From JAEKNW01 sp963677815 (GTDB taxonomy: Bacteria; Cloacimonadota; Cloacimonadia; Cloacimonadales; JAFGVF01): 64,000 nucleotides of DNA. Both the position numbers and the translations under genes were made by a program. Position 1 is the stretch's first letter, and every line of letters begins with the position of its first letter. Below are positions 1-8,679 of this stretch, piece by piece. Below the pieces are notes generated by a model, which was given only the letters and a program-made list of their open reading frames with translations, was not told where the DNA came from and did no database searches. Location of the stretch: contig OY782499.1 of the NCBI GenBank assembly GCA_963677815.1, positions 372,001 to 436,000 on the forward strand, written 5' to 3'.

Positions 1-1359
1 ACTGATAGGGAGCGACTTTACGAATGGAAAAGAATCAAAAATAACGAATGTAGAATCATAATCGGAGCTAGGTCGGCCATCTTTGCTCCTCTTGAGAATA
101 TAGGTTTGATAATCGTTGATGAGGAGCATGAAGGTTCCTACAAACAAGATAATAGTCCAAGATATAATGCTAGAGATTTAGCTGTTATCCGAAGTAAGAT
201 TAATAAATGCCCTCTCATCTTAGGTTCTGCAACCCCGTCATTAGAGACATGGAATAATGCTATATCAGGGAAATATGTTCTTAATACTATGCTAAATAGA
301 CCAGAAGGTATTAATCTTCCTAAAGTTCATATAATTGATATGAAAAAGCAAAAAGGTGATTTTCTTATATCTGAAGAACTAATAGAAGCCATAAAGATTA
401 ATTTAGAAAGAAAAGAACAAACAATTCTCTTTCAGAATAGGAGAGGCTACTCTACTTTCTTACAATGCAAAAAATGTGGAGAATTAGTAACCTGCCCAAA
501 CTGTGATATTAGCATGCATTATCATAGCTATAGTGAAGAAGTAGTATGTCACTATTGCGGATATCGAAAGCCTGTTCCTAGGAAATGTGAACATTGTGGA
601 AATTATTCTTTTATGTATGGAGCCGGAGGAACTCAAAAATTAGAAGAGCAAATAAAAGCCTTATTTCCATCAGCCAAAATCCTTAGAATGGATTCTGATA
701 CTACCCAAAAAAAACAGAGTTATACAGACATGTATGAAATGATGTCTGATGGCTCAATTGATATTCTAATGGGTACTCAAATGATATCTAAGGGTCTTGA
801 TTTTCCAAATGTTACTTTAGTTGGAGTTATTTTAGCTGACATTAGTCTTAATCTTCCCGATTTTCGAGCGTCAGAAAGAGCCTTTCAATTACTTACTCAA
901 GTTGCAGGAAGAGCTGGAAGAGGAGATAAAGTAGGGCAAGTATATATCCAAACTTATCTACCCCAGCACTATGCAATTAAAAATTCTGCTAACCAAGATT
1001 TTTTAGCCATGGCTGAGATCGAATTAAAAATGAGATTTAATCTCTTTTACCCTCCTCATTTCAGACTAGCCAGAATCCTTTTTTCTCATCCTAAAGAAGC
1101 TACAATAAACAAACTCCTAGACAAGCACAAAAACTTTTTTTCTGCTTTACAGTTAAATTATAATCATGAAGAGTTAAAGGTTCTAGGACCAACTCCTGCC
1201 CCACTAGTAAAGATTAGTAATAAATACCGATATCATTTAATTTTTAAAGGTAAAGATGTTGCTATAATATCTTCTGTAATTAAGCTATTTAGACAGGAAT
1301 TCAACAAAAAATCAAGTGTAAAAATTGATATAGACATAGATCCTACTTCATTATTATAA
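1..1359 (+). CDS. priA: Primosomal protein N' (PriA helicase), 3' part
   Basis: C-terminal 452 residues of the replication-restart helicase; the reading frame is open from base 1, so the gene starts before the window. The first in-window start-like codon (TTG at 106) lies inside a helicase motif and is not a real start. Visible: the DEEH box (nt 118-129) that coordinates Mg-ATP, a cysteine cluster with eight Cys in CxxC pairs (about nt 466-602) that binds two zincs in this family, and the QVAGRAGRG helicase motif VI (about nt 898-924). The N-terminal 3'-DNA-end-binding domain and Walker A lie outside the window. PriA reloads the replicative helicase at stalled forks. No terminator is evident, and the next gene follows within 70 bases on the same strand. 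Confidence 0.96.
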   Translation, partial: TDRERLYEWKRIKNNECRIIIGARSAIFAPLENIGLIIVDEEHEGSYKQDNSPRYNARDLAVIRSKINKCPLILGSATPSLETWNNAISGKYVLNTMLNRPEGINLPKVHIIDMKKQKGDFLISEELIEAIKINLERKEQTILFQNRRGYSTFLQCKKCGELVTCPNCDISMHYHSYSEEVVCHYCGYRKPVPRKCEHCGNYSFMYGAGGTQKLEEQIKALFPSAKILRMDSDTTQKKQSYTDMYEMMSDGSIDILMGTQMISKGLDFPNVTLVGVILADISLNLPDFRASERAFQLLTQVAGRAGRGDKVGQVYIQTYLPQHYAIKNSANQDFLAMAEIELKMRFNLFYPPHFRLARILFSHPKEATINKLLDKHKNFFSALQLNYNHEELKVLGPTPAPLVKISNKYRYHLIFKGKDVAIISSVIKLFRQEFNKKSSVKIDIDIDPTSLL

Positions 1360-1424
1360 ATATTTTCCTTGCCATTAAATAATATCTATGTTTACATGGC
1401 CTCAAAATGATGAAAGAGGTTATA

Positions 1425-3071
1425 ATGTTGGTTTTCATGTTAATTTTATGTTTATCACCTGTGTTTCTACAAGGATATGAAACAATATGGACAAGTAATT
1501 TTGCCCAAGAAGAAAATTATGGATATACTGGTAATGATTTGTACTTACCTACTGATGAATGGAATATTGATAAACAAGGTATTTCTTTAGAATACACCTA
1601 TTTTAAGGTTAAAAATGGCCTTTTAGAGGGAAAGAATTTTGATTGTTCCTACCAGTTAAATGATAATAATCGGGGGATAATCTGGCAAAGCAAAGTTATT
1701 TCTCTTAATGCTGAACTAGATTATTATTGCAATTTCCATTTTGATACTAGCGATAATTGGGATATAGGTAATTCAAGTTCAACAAATGATTTTGTCAAAA
1801 TCGGCTACTACGATGATAATAATCAATATCAGCAAATTTACTACCAATGCGGATCAACTGAAAGAAAAATAATAGGTCATCAGATAAGTAATACTAGTCA
1901 GTGTAGACTTGTTGTAGAAGTAGATAATACTTCATCTAGTGAAATTTTCTCTTTATATTCTGTAGAATTATATAGAGAAACACATTTAGGTGATTCAAGA
2001 GATTTAATCATCAGCAAACTATGTTCTCCTGAATACGAAAATCGCCAAGATAGGTATATCCAGATTACAAATGTTGGCAATCATCTTGTTAGTCTTTCAG
2101 AATATAAACTTGAAGCTTTGCATAGCAATAGAGTCATCAAAACTTGGTTCTTAGATGGTTTTATCTTACCAAGCCAATCCTTAATAATTGGAGATGCCGA
2201 AACTAACTCTTTTTTCTGCCACATAGCAAGCAATTCTTGGACCAGCCATAATAGTTTTTGGGCAGGTAAACCCAGCTATAATGATGGAGCTCAGATTCAA
2301 CAAACCAATAGTCGGCAAATTACTGATAAAGTTGTTGGTATAAACTTTGAGAATGGATTTGCCCAAAGAGACTTTTCTTCTTTGATTGCTTCAGATGAAA
2401 CAGATACAGATGCTTGGTCTTTTCAAGAGATTGATTCAGTAGAAGAATCTTCTCCAGGTGAATTTGATTTTGAGCAAACCCTTCCAGTTACCTTTTTAAA
2501 TACAAGCATAAGCCTTATTGATGATTCTTATATCTTTAATTGGACAAGTCAAGAAGAAGCAAATCTTATTGGTTATAATATTTATTTCAATCCCATAATG
2601 GATCTAAATAATGCTATAAAAATAAATTCTCATATCATTTTTGCTAATAATTCTGTTCAACAGAATACATATTCCTATAATTTAACAGAGTTGTCCTCTT
2701 CAGGTTTTTTATGGATTGAAGTTAATTATGTAAATCAAGCATTTTCTTATTCTGAAGCAGTATATTTTGAAAGAATTTCTGAAGACCAAGATGATAATTT
2801 GCTCAGTTCAATTCCCTCTAATTCCATTAATTTGTATCCTAATCCTAGCAGTTCTCAGACATTTTTATTTATCGAAAATAAGAAGTGGAATATTAGAAAG
2901 TTGAGGATATATAATATTAAAGGACAAGTAGTTGGGGAACTCAATATTAAAGAGAAACAAGACAAGTATGACCTTAGTAAGATAAGTCGCAACTTAACAA
3001 GTGGAATATATTTTGTGCAAGTAGAGTTTGATAATTTGAAAATTAGTAAGAAACTTATCTTGACTAAATAA
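1425..3071 (+). CDS. Secreted protein with lamin-tail-like domain and type IX sorting domain
   Basis: Exported protein of unknown function. It opens with a hydrophobic signal peptide (MLVFMLILCLSPVFLQG). The middle (about residues 185-330) resembles a lamin-tail-type beta sandwich. A fibronectin-like segment beginning LPVTFLNTSISL follows, then a C-terminal sorting domain with NLYPNPSSS and ending GIYFVQVEFDNLKISKKLIL, typical of type IX secretion cargo. I chose the ATG at 1425 because AAAGAGG lies five bases upstream; an in-frame ATG at 1407 has no ribosome site but would give the signal peptide a lysine, so it remains possible. It precedes the PorU-like gene on the same strand. Export and sorting are inferred from family features; the cargo role is unknown. 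Confidence 0.8.
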   Translation: MLVFMLILCLSPVFLQGYETIWTSNFAQEENYGYTGNDLYLPTDEWNIDKQGISLEYTYFKVKNGLLEGKNFDCSYQLNDNNRGIIWQSKVISLNAELDYYCNFHFDTSDNWDIGNSSSTNDFVKIGYYDDNNQYQQIYYQCGSTERKIIGHQISNTSQCRLVVEVDNTSSSEIFSLYSVELYRETHLGDSRDLIISKLCSPEYENRQDRYIQITNVGNHLVSLSEYKLEALHSNRVIKTWFLDGFILPSQSLIIGDAETNSFFCHIASNSWTSHNSFWAGKPSYNDGAQIQQTNSRQITDKVVGINFENGFAQRDFSSLIASDETDTDAWSFQEIDSVEESSPGEFDFEQTLPVTFLNTSISLIDDSYIFNWTSQEEANLIGYNIYFNPIMDLNNAIKINSHIIFANNSVQQNTYSYNLTELSSSGFLWIEVNYVNQAFSYSEAVYFERISEDQDDNLLSSIPSNSINLYPNPSSSQTFLFIENKKWNIRKLRIYNIKGQVVGELNIKEKQDKYDLSKISRNLTSGIYFVQVEFDNLKISKKLILTK

Positions 3072-3212
3072 GATTTAATAATTGTATGTTATAAAAAGTT
3101 ATTTATAATTTAATAGTATTTTTTTGGAATTATGAGATATTTCGAATATGAGGAACTAATACTTATTTATTTGAGATTTCTAATACTAATTTAAAACATT
3201 GATGAGGGTAGA

Positions 3213-6200
3213 ATGAAAAAAATTATCTTTATGCTAGTGATTCTGGTTAACTTAGTCCCAACTTTTGCAATAACAAAGAATATAATAGATAATGGTGACC
3301 AACTAATTATAGAAATCTTTAACACTGATTATACAATCAGTAATCAAGGAGACTTCAAATATATCTATGTAGAAGATGCTTCTTATGGAGGAAATGCAGG
3401 TTATCCAAATTTACCTTTCTTTAATATTCAGTTATCTACTCCTGAAAACTATACACCAAATGTAAGCTTAAATATCCTTGAATCAGAGACAATCAAGTTA
3501 GATAAGGCAATTCAACCTATACCACAAGTTGAGAATAATTCTAACATATCTAATTATAAATACATCATAGATGAAGACCATTATAAAAAAACTTTGTCTT
3601 CATTAAAAGTTATTCCTAATCAAAATTTTAGATCAGTCTCTTTTTCTGAAATTAGATTCAACCCTTTTCAATATAATCATGCTACTAAAACATTAAAAAT
3701 TATTAAGAAAGCACAACTCGTTACTTCATTACCAAAAGCTAATAATAGACTAAGTGAAATAGATAGTTTTGAAAGTCATTTTATAGCTAATCTCGCTAAT
3801 CCAGATGATTTCCATCTCCTCAATAATAAAAGACGAACAATCAATTATAGTGATTTTTCCTTAGCAAATCACTGGTTTAAAGTGATTATAGAAGAAGACG
3901 GTATTTATTCTCTTTCTTACAATGATTTAAAAGATGAACTTCCTGTAGATGATATTGACCCAAAGAATTTTAGAATATTCACTACTGGTGGAGCAAAGTT
4001 ATCAGAGAAAAACCCTGATTCTGGTGATGAGTTTCAGGAAATACCTCTCTTAATTGAAGGTCAATCTGATGGTTCATTTGATAGCAATGATAAAATTATC
4101 TTCTATGCTAGAGATAGAAATGATTATGATTTTTTGATGAAGGTTGGCCCCAATATGTCTATTAACCCTTACTCTGATAATGCTATTTATTGGCTTACTT
4201 ATGATGCAATTATAGACACACCTCCCCTTCGAATGGCTTATAATGATGATTCACCTACTGCAAATGTTACTAGGACTAATAATCCTCAAAATGTTAGATA
4301 TGAAAGAGAATTCTATAAAAGGCTGCAAACAAACCTCTATTGGTATTCCAATTTTCTAACAGGAACTTCTACTTCAACAAATACTTTTGAATTAATAGTA
4401 TCTGATTTAGATACTGCAGATAATAATCAAAATAGTTTTGTAAAGGCAGTTCTTATTGAAGAATCAAACGGTTCTTCCTATTCTTCTAAAAGACATGAAG
4501 CTTATCTATCCTTAAATAATCAAAAAGTTACTAATAATCTTGTTTGGTATGGTTATACCTATAAAAATCTCGTTGGACAAGCAATTAATCTAACTAACGG
4601 AGATAATGATATAGGTGTAACTATAAAAAGAAATAATTCTGATAATTTGTACTTAGATTTTATTGAAATACAATATATGAAAAAGAATATAAAACATAAT
4701 AACAAACAACTTGCTATAAATTTCCGCGATGAAGATACTAATAAACATATTAGATATTCTGTTACTGGTTCTTTTAATAATAACACCCGAGTATTCTCAA
4801 CACAAAGCATATATGATGTAGAAGAATTAAGTTATTCTGTCCAGAATAGCAGTTTAAATTTCATCGGATATACTCCTTCTTCTCTTTTTAACAGTTCTGA
4901 TTTCTATGTTTCTAAGTTTTATGTTATCAATGATGACTATCTAACTCCTACAATTCAAGCTGTAGAGCCTGTCGACATCATTTCTTTAGCCCTAAATAAA
5001 GAAAGCCTTATCATCTATCCTCAAGAATTTTCTTCCCAGGCTCAAAGACTGAAAAGTATTTATGAGACTGTTTATGATTCTCCTACATCTGCAATCTATC
5101 TTTATGATATTTTTGATCAGTTCTCTGGAGGTATGGATGACCCAACAGCTATTAGAAACTTTTTAACTCACCTCTATTCTCTGGATTCATCTAGAGAACT
5201 TAAATATGTAACCCTTTTAGGTATTGGGACTTATGATTGGAAAAATTATAAGTCTTATTCAGCTGAGAAGAATAGAATGATTATATATCAAACAGGTAAT
5301 TCTGGGACAAATGAAAGTATAACCTCAGATGATTATTTCGTCTATCTTACCCAAACGACTTTCCCTGAACTAGCCATTGGTAGATATCCTGCAAAAAATG
5401 AAGAAGAATTAAATATGATGCTTGATAAATTTGAAATCTATTCCAATAAAGATTTTGATATTGATTGGTGGAGAAATACTGGGCTTTTTGTAGCTGATGA
5501 CTTAAAAAATGGAACTGCTTCTAATGAGACAAGTCATACAACTCAACTAAATCAAGCTGTTGATAATGCTCCCCCTTCCCTTATTAACAAGAGAATTTAT
5601 GCCTACCAATATGAACCTGATGAATTTGGTAAAAAACCAAATACAAGAAAAGACTTTATTGATGCAATCAATGATGGTGCTCTTATTACTTATTATTCGG
5701 GACATGGTTCTTATGACCAGTTAGGTACAGAAGCATATTTTAGACAAGGTCTTGATACTCCTTTACTTAACAATGATTTAAAACGAACCTTTTTTATTTC
5801 TGCTGCCTGTGATGTATCTCAATTTGATAGTCCTGATTTCGATTGTCTATCATCTGATTTATTTAAATACGATGCTGGAGGAGCAATTGCTACTTATGGT
5901 TCTACTCGTCTTTGCTATATTCCTAACAATAATATTATGGTCGGAAACCTATTATATTTTGCACTTGATAACAGACTAGATATCGGAACAGCTATCATGC
6001 TTTCAAAAACAAGAGAAACAAGTGAAGATTCTGATATTATTAATCAATCTAAATATATATTGTTTGGTGACCCTCATCTTGAGATTACTCCACCAGCAAG
6101 TAGAATTAATATCGAGTTTGAAAATGGTAATTCTTCTTTCCAAGCACGTGAAACAGTGAAGTTTTCAGGGAACCTTGACTCTTCCCAAATCGAATCTGCT

Positions 6201-7094
6201 AAAATTTTGGCTTTCCAATCTGATAGTTTTACAAGTTTAGGAGGTCAAGATATCTTATTGCCTGGAAACTATATCTTCAATGGACAAACAAGTGTGGAAA
6301 ATGAAACTTATACCTCAGCTTTTGTAGTTCCAGATGATATAGTTGATGGAGAGTTAGGTAAAATTCTGGTTTATGGAATTGATAAAACAACTAATCTGGA
6401 AATGTTAGATTATTATTATCCAATTGAATTTGCCGGTCAAAACAATCACGTAGATAATATCTCAGCTCCTGAAATATCACTCTGGCTTGAATCCTATGAT
6501 TTCCGAGAAGGTGATGTTGTTTCCCAAAACCCAACACTCCTTGTCGAAATCAGTGATGATAATGGTATTAACGTATCAGGAGGTTCTGGACATCAGTTAT
6601 TACTCATGATTGATGATGATTTCAATTCATTTGATATAACACCTTTCTTCGAATATGATCTTGATTCTTATCAATCAGGGAAAATTGAATATCAAATCAC
6701 AGAACTTAGTCCAGGAAATCATGTTCTTAAAATACTAGCTTTTGATAATCTTAATAAACCTGCTGTTAAAACAACTTCTTTTAAAGTTAGTGAATCCTCA
6801 GAATTAGCTATCAGCAACATCCTTCCTTACCCTAATCCTATGCCTAAAACAGGAGGAGATTTTACCTTTATTCTTAGTAATGATGCCCAGATTACTATTG
6901 ATATTTATACCATAACTGGTAAAAAAATCAACTCTCTTAAATCTTTCGCTACTAAAGGTTTTAATAAAATTACTTGGAATGGAAGAGATAAACAGGCTAG
7001 TAAATTAGCTAATAACACATATTTCTACATAATTAAAGCTACAGCAAACGGTAAAACAATAACTAAAAGAGAAAAATTTATAATATTCGAATAA
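3213..7094 (+). CDS. porU: C25 (gingipain-fold) peptidase, PorU-like type IX secretion sortase
   Basis: 1293 residues with signal peptide MKKIIFMLVILVNLVPTFA. The N-terminal part has the PorU-type motif NHWFKVIIEEDGIYSLSY (about residues 222-240). The caspase-like C25 domain follows, with catalytic His831 in YYSGHGSYD and Cys866 in ISAACDVSQFD. The C-terminus (about residues 1205-1293) is a FlgD-like Ig domain beginning YPNPMPKTGGD. In Bacteroidetes PorU removes the C-terminal signal of type IX cargo at the cell surface; length and architecture fit that family. A clear ribosome site (GAGGGT) precedes the ATG. Three proteins with matching sorting domains are encoded in this window. It could instead be a secreted C25 protease that is itself cargo, so the symbol is tentative. 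Confidence 0.82.
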   Translation: MKKIIFMLVILVNLVPTFAITKNIIDNGDQLIIEIFNTDYTISNQGDFKYIYVEDASYGGNAGYPNLPFFNIQLSTPENYTPNVSLNILESETIKLDKAIQPIPQVENNSNISNYKYIIDEDHYKKTLSSLKVIPNQNFRSVSFSEIRFNPFQYNHATKTLKIIKKAQLVTSLPKANNRLSEIDSFESHFIANLANPDDFHLLNNKRRTINYSDFSLANHWFKVIIEEDGIYSLSYNDLKDELPVDDIDPKNFRIFTTGGAKLSEKNPDSGDEFQEIPLLIEGQSDGSFDSNDKIIFYARDRNDYDFLMKVGPNMSINPYSDNAIYWLTYDAIIDTPPLRMAYNDDSPTANVTRTNNPQNVRYEREFYKRLQTNLYWYSNFLTGTSTSTNTFELIVSDLDTADNNQNSFVKAVLIEESNGSSYSSKRHEAYLSLNNQKVTNNLVWYGYTYKNLVGQAINLTNGDNDIGVTIKRNNSDNLYLDFIEIQYMKKNIKHNNKQLAINFRDEDTNKHIRYSVTGSFNNNTRVFSTQSIYDVEELSYSVQNSSLNFIGYTPSSLFNSSDFYVSKFYVINDDYLTPTIQAVEPVDIISLALNKESLIIYPQEFSSQAQRLKSIYETVYDSPTSAIYLYDIFDQFSGGMDDPTAIRNFLTHLYSLDSSRELKYVTLLGIGTYDWKNYKSYSAEKNRMIIYQTGNSGTNESITSDDYFVYLTQTTFPELAIGRYPAKNEEELNMMLDKFEIYSNKDFDIDWWRNTGLFVADDLKNGTASNETSHTTQLNQAVDNAPPSLINKRIYAYQYEPDEFGKKPNTRKDFIDAINDGALITYYSGHGSYDQLGTEAYFRQGLDTPLLNNDLKRTFFISAACDVSQFDSPDFDCLSSDLFKYDAGGAIATYGSTRLCYIPNNNIMVGNLLYFALDNRLDIGTAIMLSKTRETSEDSDIINQSKYILFGDPHLEITPPASRINIEFENGNSSFQARETVKFSGNLDSSQIESAKILAFQSDSFTSLGGQDILLPGNYIFNGQTSVENETYTSAFVVPDDIVDGELGKILVYGIDKTTNLEMLDYYYPIEFAGQNNHVDNISAPEISLWLESYDFREGDVVSQNPTLLVEISDDNGINVSGGSGHQLLLMIDDDFNSFDITPFFEYDLDSYQSGKIEYQITELSPGNHVLKILAFDNLNKPAVKTTSFKVSESSELAISNILPYPNPMPKTGGDFTFILSNDAQITIDIYTITGKKINSLKSFATKGFNKITWNGRDKQASKLANNTYFYIIKATANGKTITKREKFIIFE

Positions 7095-7105
7095 GGTGAG
7101 GAGAA

Positions 7106-8125
7106 ATGCTCAAACAAAACAAGAGAATAGTTCAAAAGAACTTATCATTTAGAAAAATAAATAATTTGCTATTAGGTAATACATCACGTCTAATTTCTAA
7201 CTTCACTCATAAAAGCCATATTTGGGGTTATCCTACGGCTGTAATGATTGAGCCAACCAATATATGTAATTTAAAATGCCCTCTCTGTCCATCTGGAAAT
7301 GGGACTCTCAAGAGAAGTAAAGGTTATATGACTTTATCTCTCTTTAAAAAGGTAATTGATGAAGTTAAAAATCATTCAACTATGATTATCCTTTGGAACC
7401 AAGGAGAACCTTATCTTAATCCTAAAATCAATGAGATGGTCAAATATGCTACTGATGCAGGACTTTTCACTTTAATTTCAACAAACCTCAATGCTGATAT
7501 GAATGCTGAGGAAGTTGTTAAATCTGGTATTGATAGCATGATTGTTTCCTTAGATGGTGCTAGCCAAGAAACTTATAATCAGTATAGAGTTAATGGTAAA
7601 TTAGACAAAGTTCTAACTAATGTTAAAGCTATCATTGCAGCTAAAAAGAAACTTAATTCTCCTACACCGATAATAAGATGGCAATTTCTTGTTATGAAGC
7701 ATAACGAACATGAAATCGAAGAAATAAAACAAATGGCAAAAGAGTTAGAAGTAGATCAACTAAGTTTTAAAACTATTCAGATTTATACTAAAGATGATAT
7801 TAAATTTTTGCCAGATAACCCAAAATACAGACGTTATAATATCTCTGGGAACAACTTTGAAATTAAATTTAAAATGGAAAATAAATGCCGAAGAATGTGG
7901 CAACAACCTGTTGTTAATTGGAATGGAGACGTAGCTATCTGCTGTTTCGATAAAGATATTGAGTATCCTGTTGGTAATGTAGAAAATCAATCCCTACTCT
8001 CTATCTGGCAAGGAAAAGCTTTTCAAAACATGCGTAATGCTGTTTTAAAGAATAGAAAAGCTTTTGAAATTTGCCGAAATTGTGGTGAAGGGGTTAAACT
8101 TAGGATTCAAGAGAAAAATAATTAG
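7106..8125 (+). CDS. Radical SAM/SPASM domain protein
   Basis: 339 residues. The radical SAM [4Fe-4S] motif CNLKCPLC is at Cys54, Cys58 and Cys61, preceded by IEPTNI as in peptide- and sugar-modifying members. The C-terminal third carries a SPASM/twitch-type cysteine set: CRRMW, VAICCFD and the terminal EICRNCGEG. These enzymes use SAM to generate a 5'-deoxyadenosyl radical; the auxiliary cluster is typical of maturases acting on peptides, but many homologs act on other substrates. It starts 11 bases after the PorU-like gene with a strong ribosome site (GGTGAGGAG), so the two are probably co-transcribed. The substrate cannot be named from sequence. Confidence 0.88.
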   Translation: MLKQNKRIVQKNLSFRKINNLLLGNTSRLISNFTHKSHIWGYPTAVMIEPTNICNLKCPLCPSGNGTLKRSKGYMTLSLFKKVIDEVKNHSTMIILWNQGEPYLNPKINEMVKYATDAGLFTLISTNLNADMNAEEVVKSGIDSMIVSLDGASQETYNQYRVNGKLDKVLTNVKAIIAAKKKLNSPTPIIRWQFLVMKHNEHEIEEIKQMAKELEVDQLSFKTIQIYTKDDIKFLPDNPKYRRYNISGNNFEIKFKMENKCRRMWQQPVVNWNGDVAICCFDKDIEYPVGNVENQSLLSIWQGKAFQNMRNAVLKNRKAFEICRNCGEGVKLRIQEKNN

Positions 8126-8324
8126 CCTTGATGATTTAACCTTAATAATGCAATGGTTCTTTAAGAATAGCACTATATTATTCTTGTGAGGGCGTAGCTT
8201 TAGCGAAGACTCATTGCAAAAGTAACTTACATATTTCTTCAGATTATATATATTATATACCTACCTTATGGAATCTCCCCTTATCCCCTCAAAGAGGGGG
8301 ATTTTGCAAAAAAAGATGCTCCCT

Positions 8325-8390
8325 GTTCCTTGATTGTTACTCTCACAATAAAATTCCAATGATTCATTGAGAATGTGTCAATCAAAGAAC
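8325..8390. repeat. Hairpin repeat IR-B, copy 1
   Basis: Imperfect inverted repeat. The left arm GTTCCTTGATTG and right arm CAATCAAAGAAC pair, with a middle resembling the other two copies (TTGATTGTTACTCTC, then CCAATGAT). It sits inside the degenerate foldback element, apparently truncating its left-end arm. Related copies are at 28637-28694 and 45177-45234. Confidence 0.6.
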
Positions 8391-8436
8391 CAGCAAAATC
8401 TAATAATAGCCTAAATAATGTTCACACGACCCAAAT

Positions 8437-8497
8437 AAATCCCCTTTCAGCTCGTAAGAGCGTCTGAGAGGGGTGGTCGAGTAGACCGGGGAGAGTA
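8437..8497 (+). repeat. Single unit of the CCCCTTTCAG hairpin repeat
   Basis: Same sequence as the core hairpin of the 144-bp tandem array at 48934-49572, in opposite orientation. CCCCTTTCAG pairs with CTGAGAGGGG (one G-U wobble on this strand), with an inner CTC-GTAA-GAG helix, followed by GGTCGAGTAGACC. Here it stands alone, downstream of the plus-strand radical SAM gene and convergent with ackA. Confidence 0.75.
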
Positions 8498-8620
8498 AAC
8501 TTCAACTAATCAATATGTTATCGCCCTTCCGAGGCTTAGAGAATTTACGACAATATTTATCATGCTACCCACTCTACTTTGGAGAGTGCCTAAAGTCACT
8601 ACACCATCGTGTTAAACTTG

Positions 8621-8662
8621 ATTCAAAAAAAACAAAAGAGACCTCATACAAGGTCTCTTTTA
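8621..8662 (-). terminator. Rho-independent terminator of ackA
   Basis: On the minus strand a perfect 10-bp stem, AAAAGAGACC with GGTCTCTTTT (8634-8643 and 8652-8661), is followed by a T-rich run (8624-8633). It lies 18 bases past the ackA stop. Confidence 0.9.
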
Positions 8663-8679
8663 CTTAAGTTTATTATCAA

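Larger units (their letters stand above)
8138..8612 (-). mobile_element. FB1 foldback element, degenerate composite copy 1
   Basis: Remnant of the dispersed foldback family, reversed relative to the others. The low-coordinate end (AACCTTAATAATGCAATGG, then CTTTAAGAATAGCACTATAT) is the right end of the family. The high-coordinate end (ACTACACCATCGTGTT, about 8597-8612) matches the left end. The interior contains the TTCGCTAAAGCTACG module (8193-8208, reversed), the GTAACTTACAT...TTCT block and a CCCC/GGGG hairpin. It is interrupted by two other hairpin repeats (8325-8390 and 8437-8497). Flanks are TTTAA on the left and TTAAA-like on the right, so no exact duplication survives. The 554-base gap between the radical SAM gene and ackA holds only these repeats and the ackA terminator. 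Confidence 0.6.

Noticed and set aside
1..105. Internal start of priA at TTG 106
   Set aside because: The frame continues upstream and encodes conserved PriA residues (IIIGARSAIFAPLENIG), so the gene is simply cut by the window edge.
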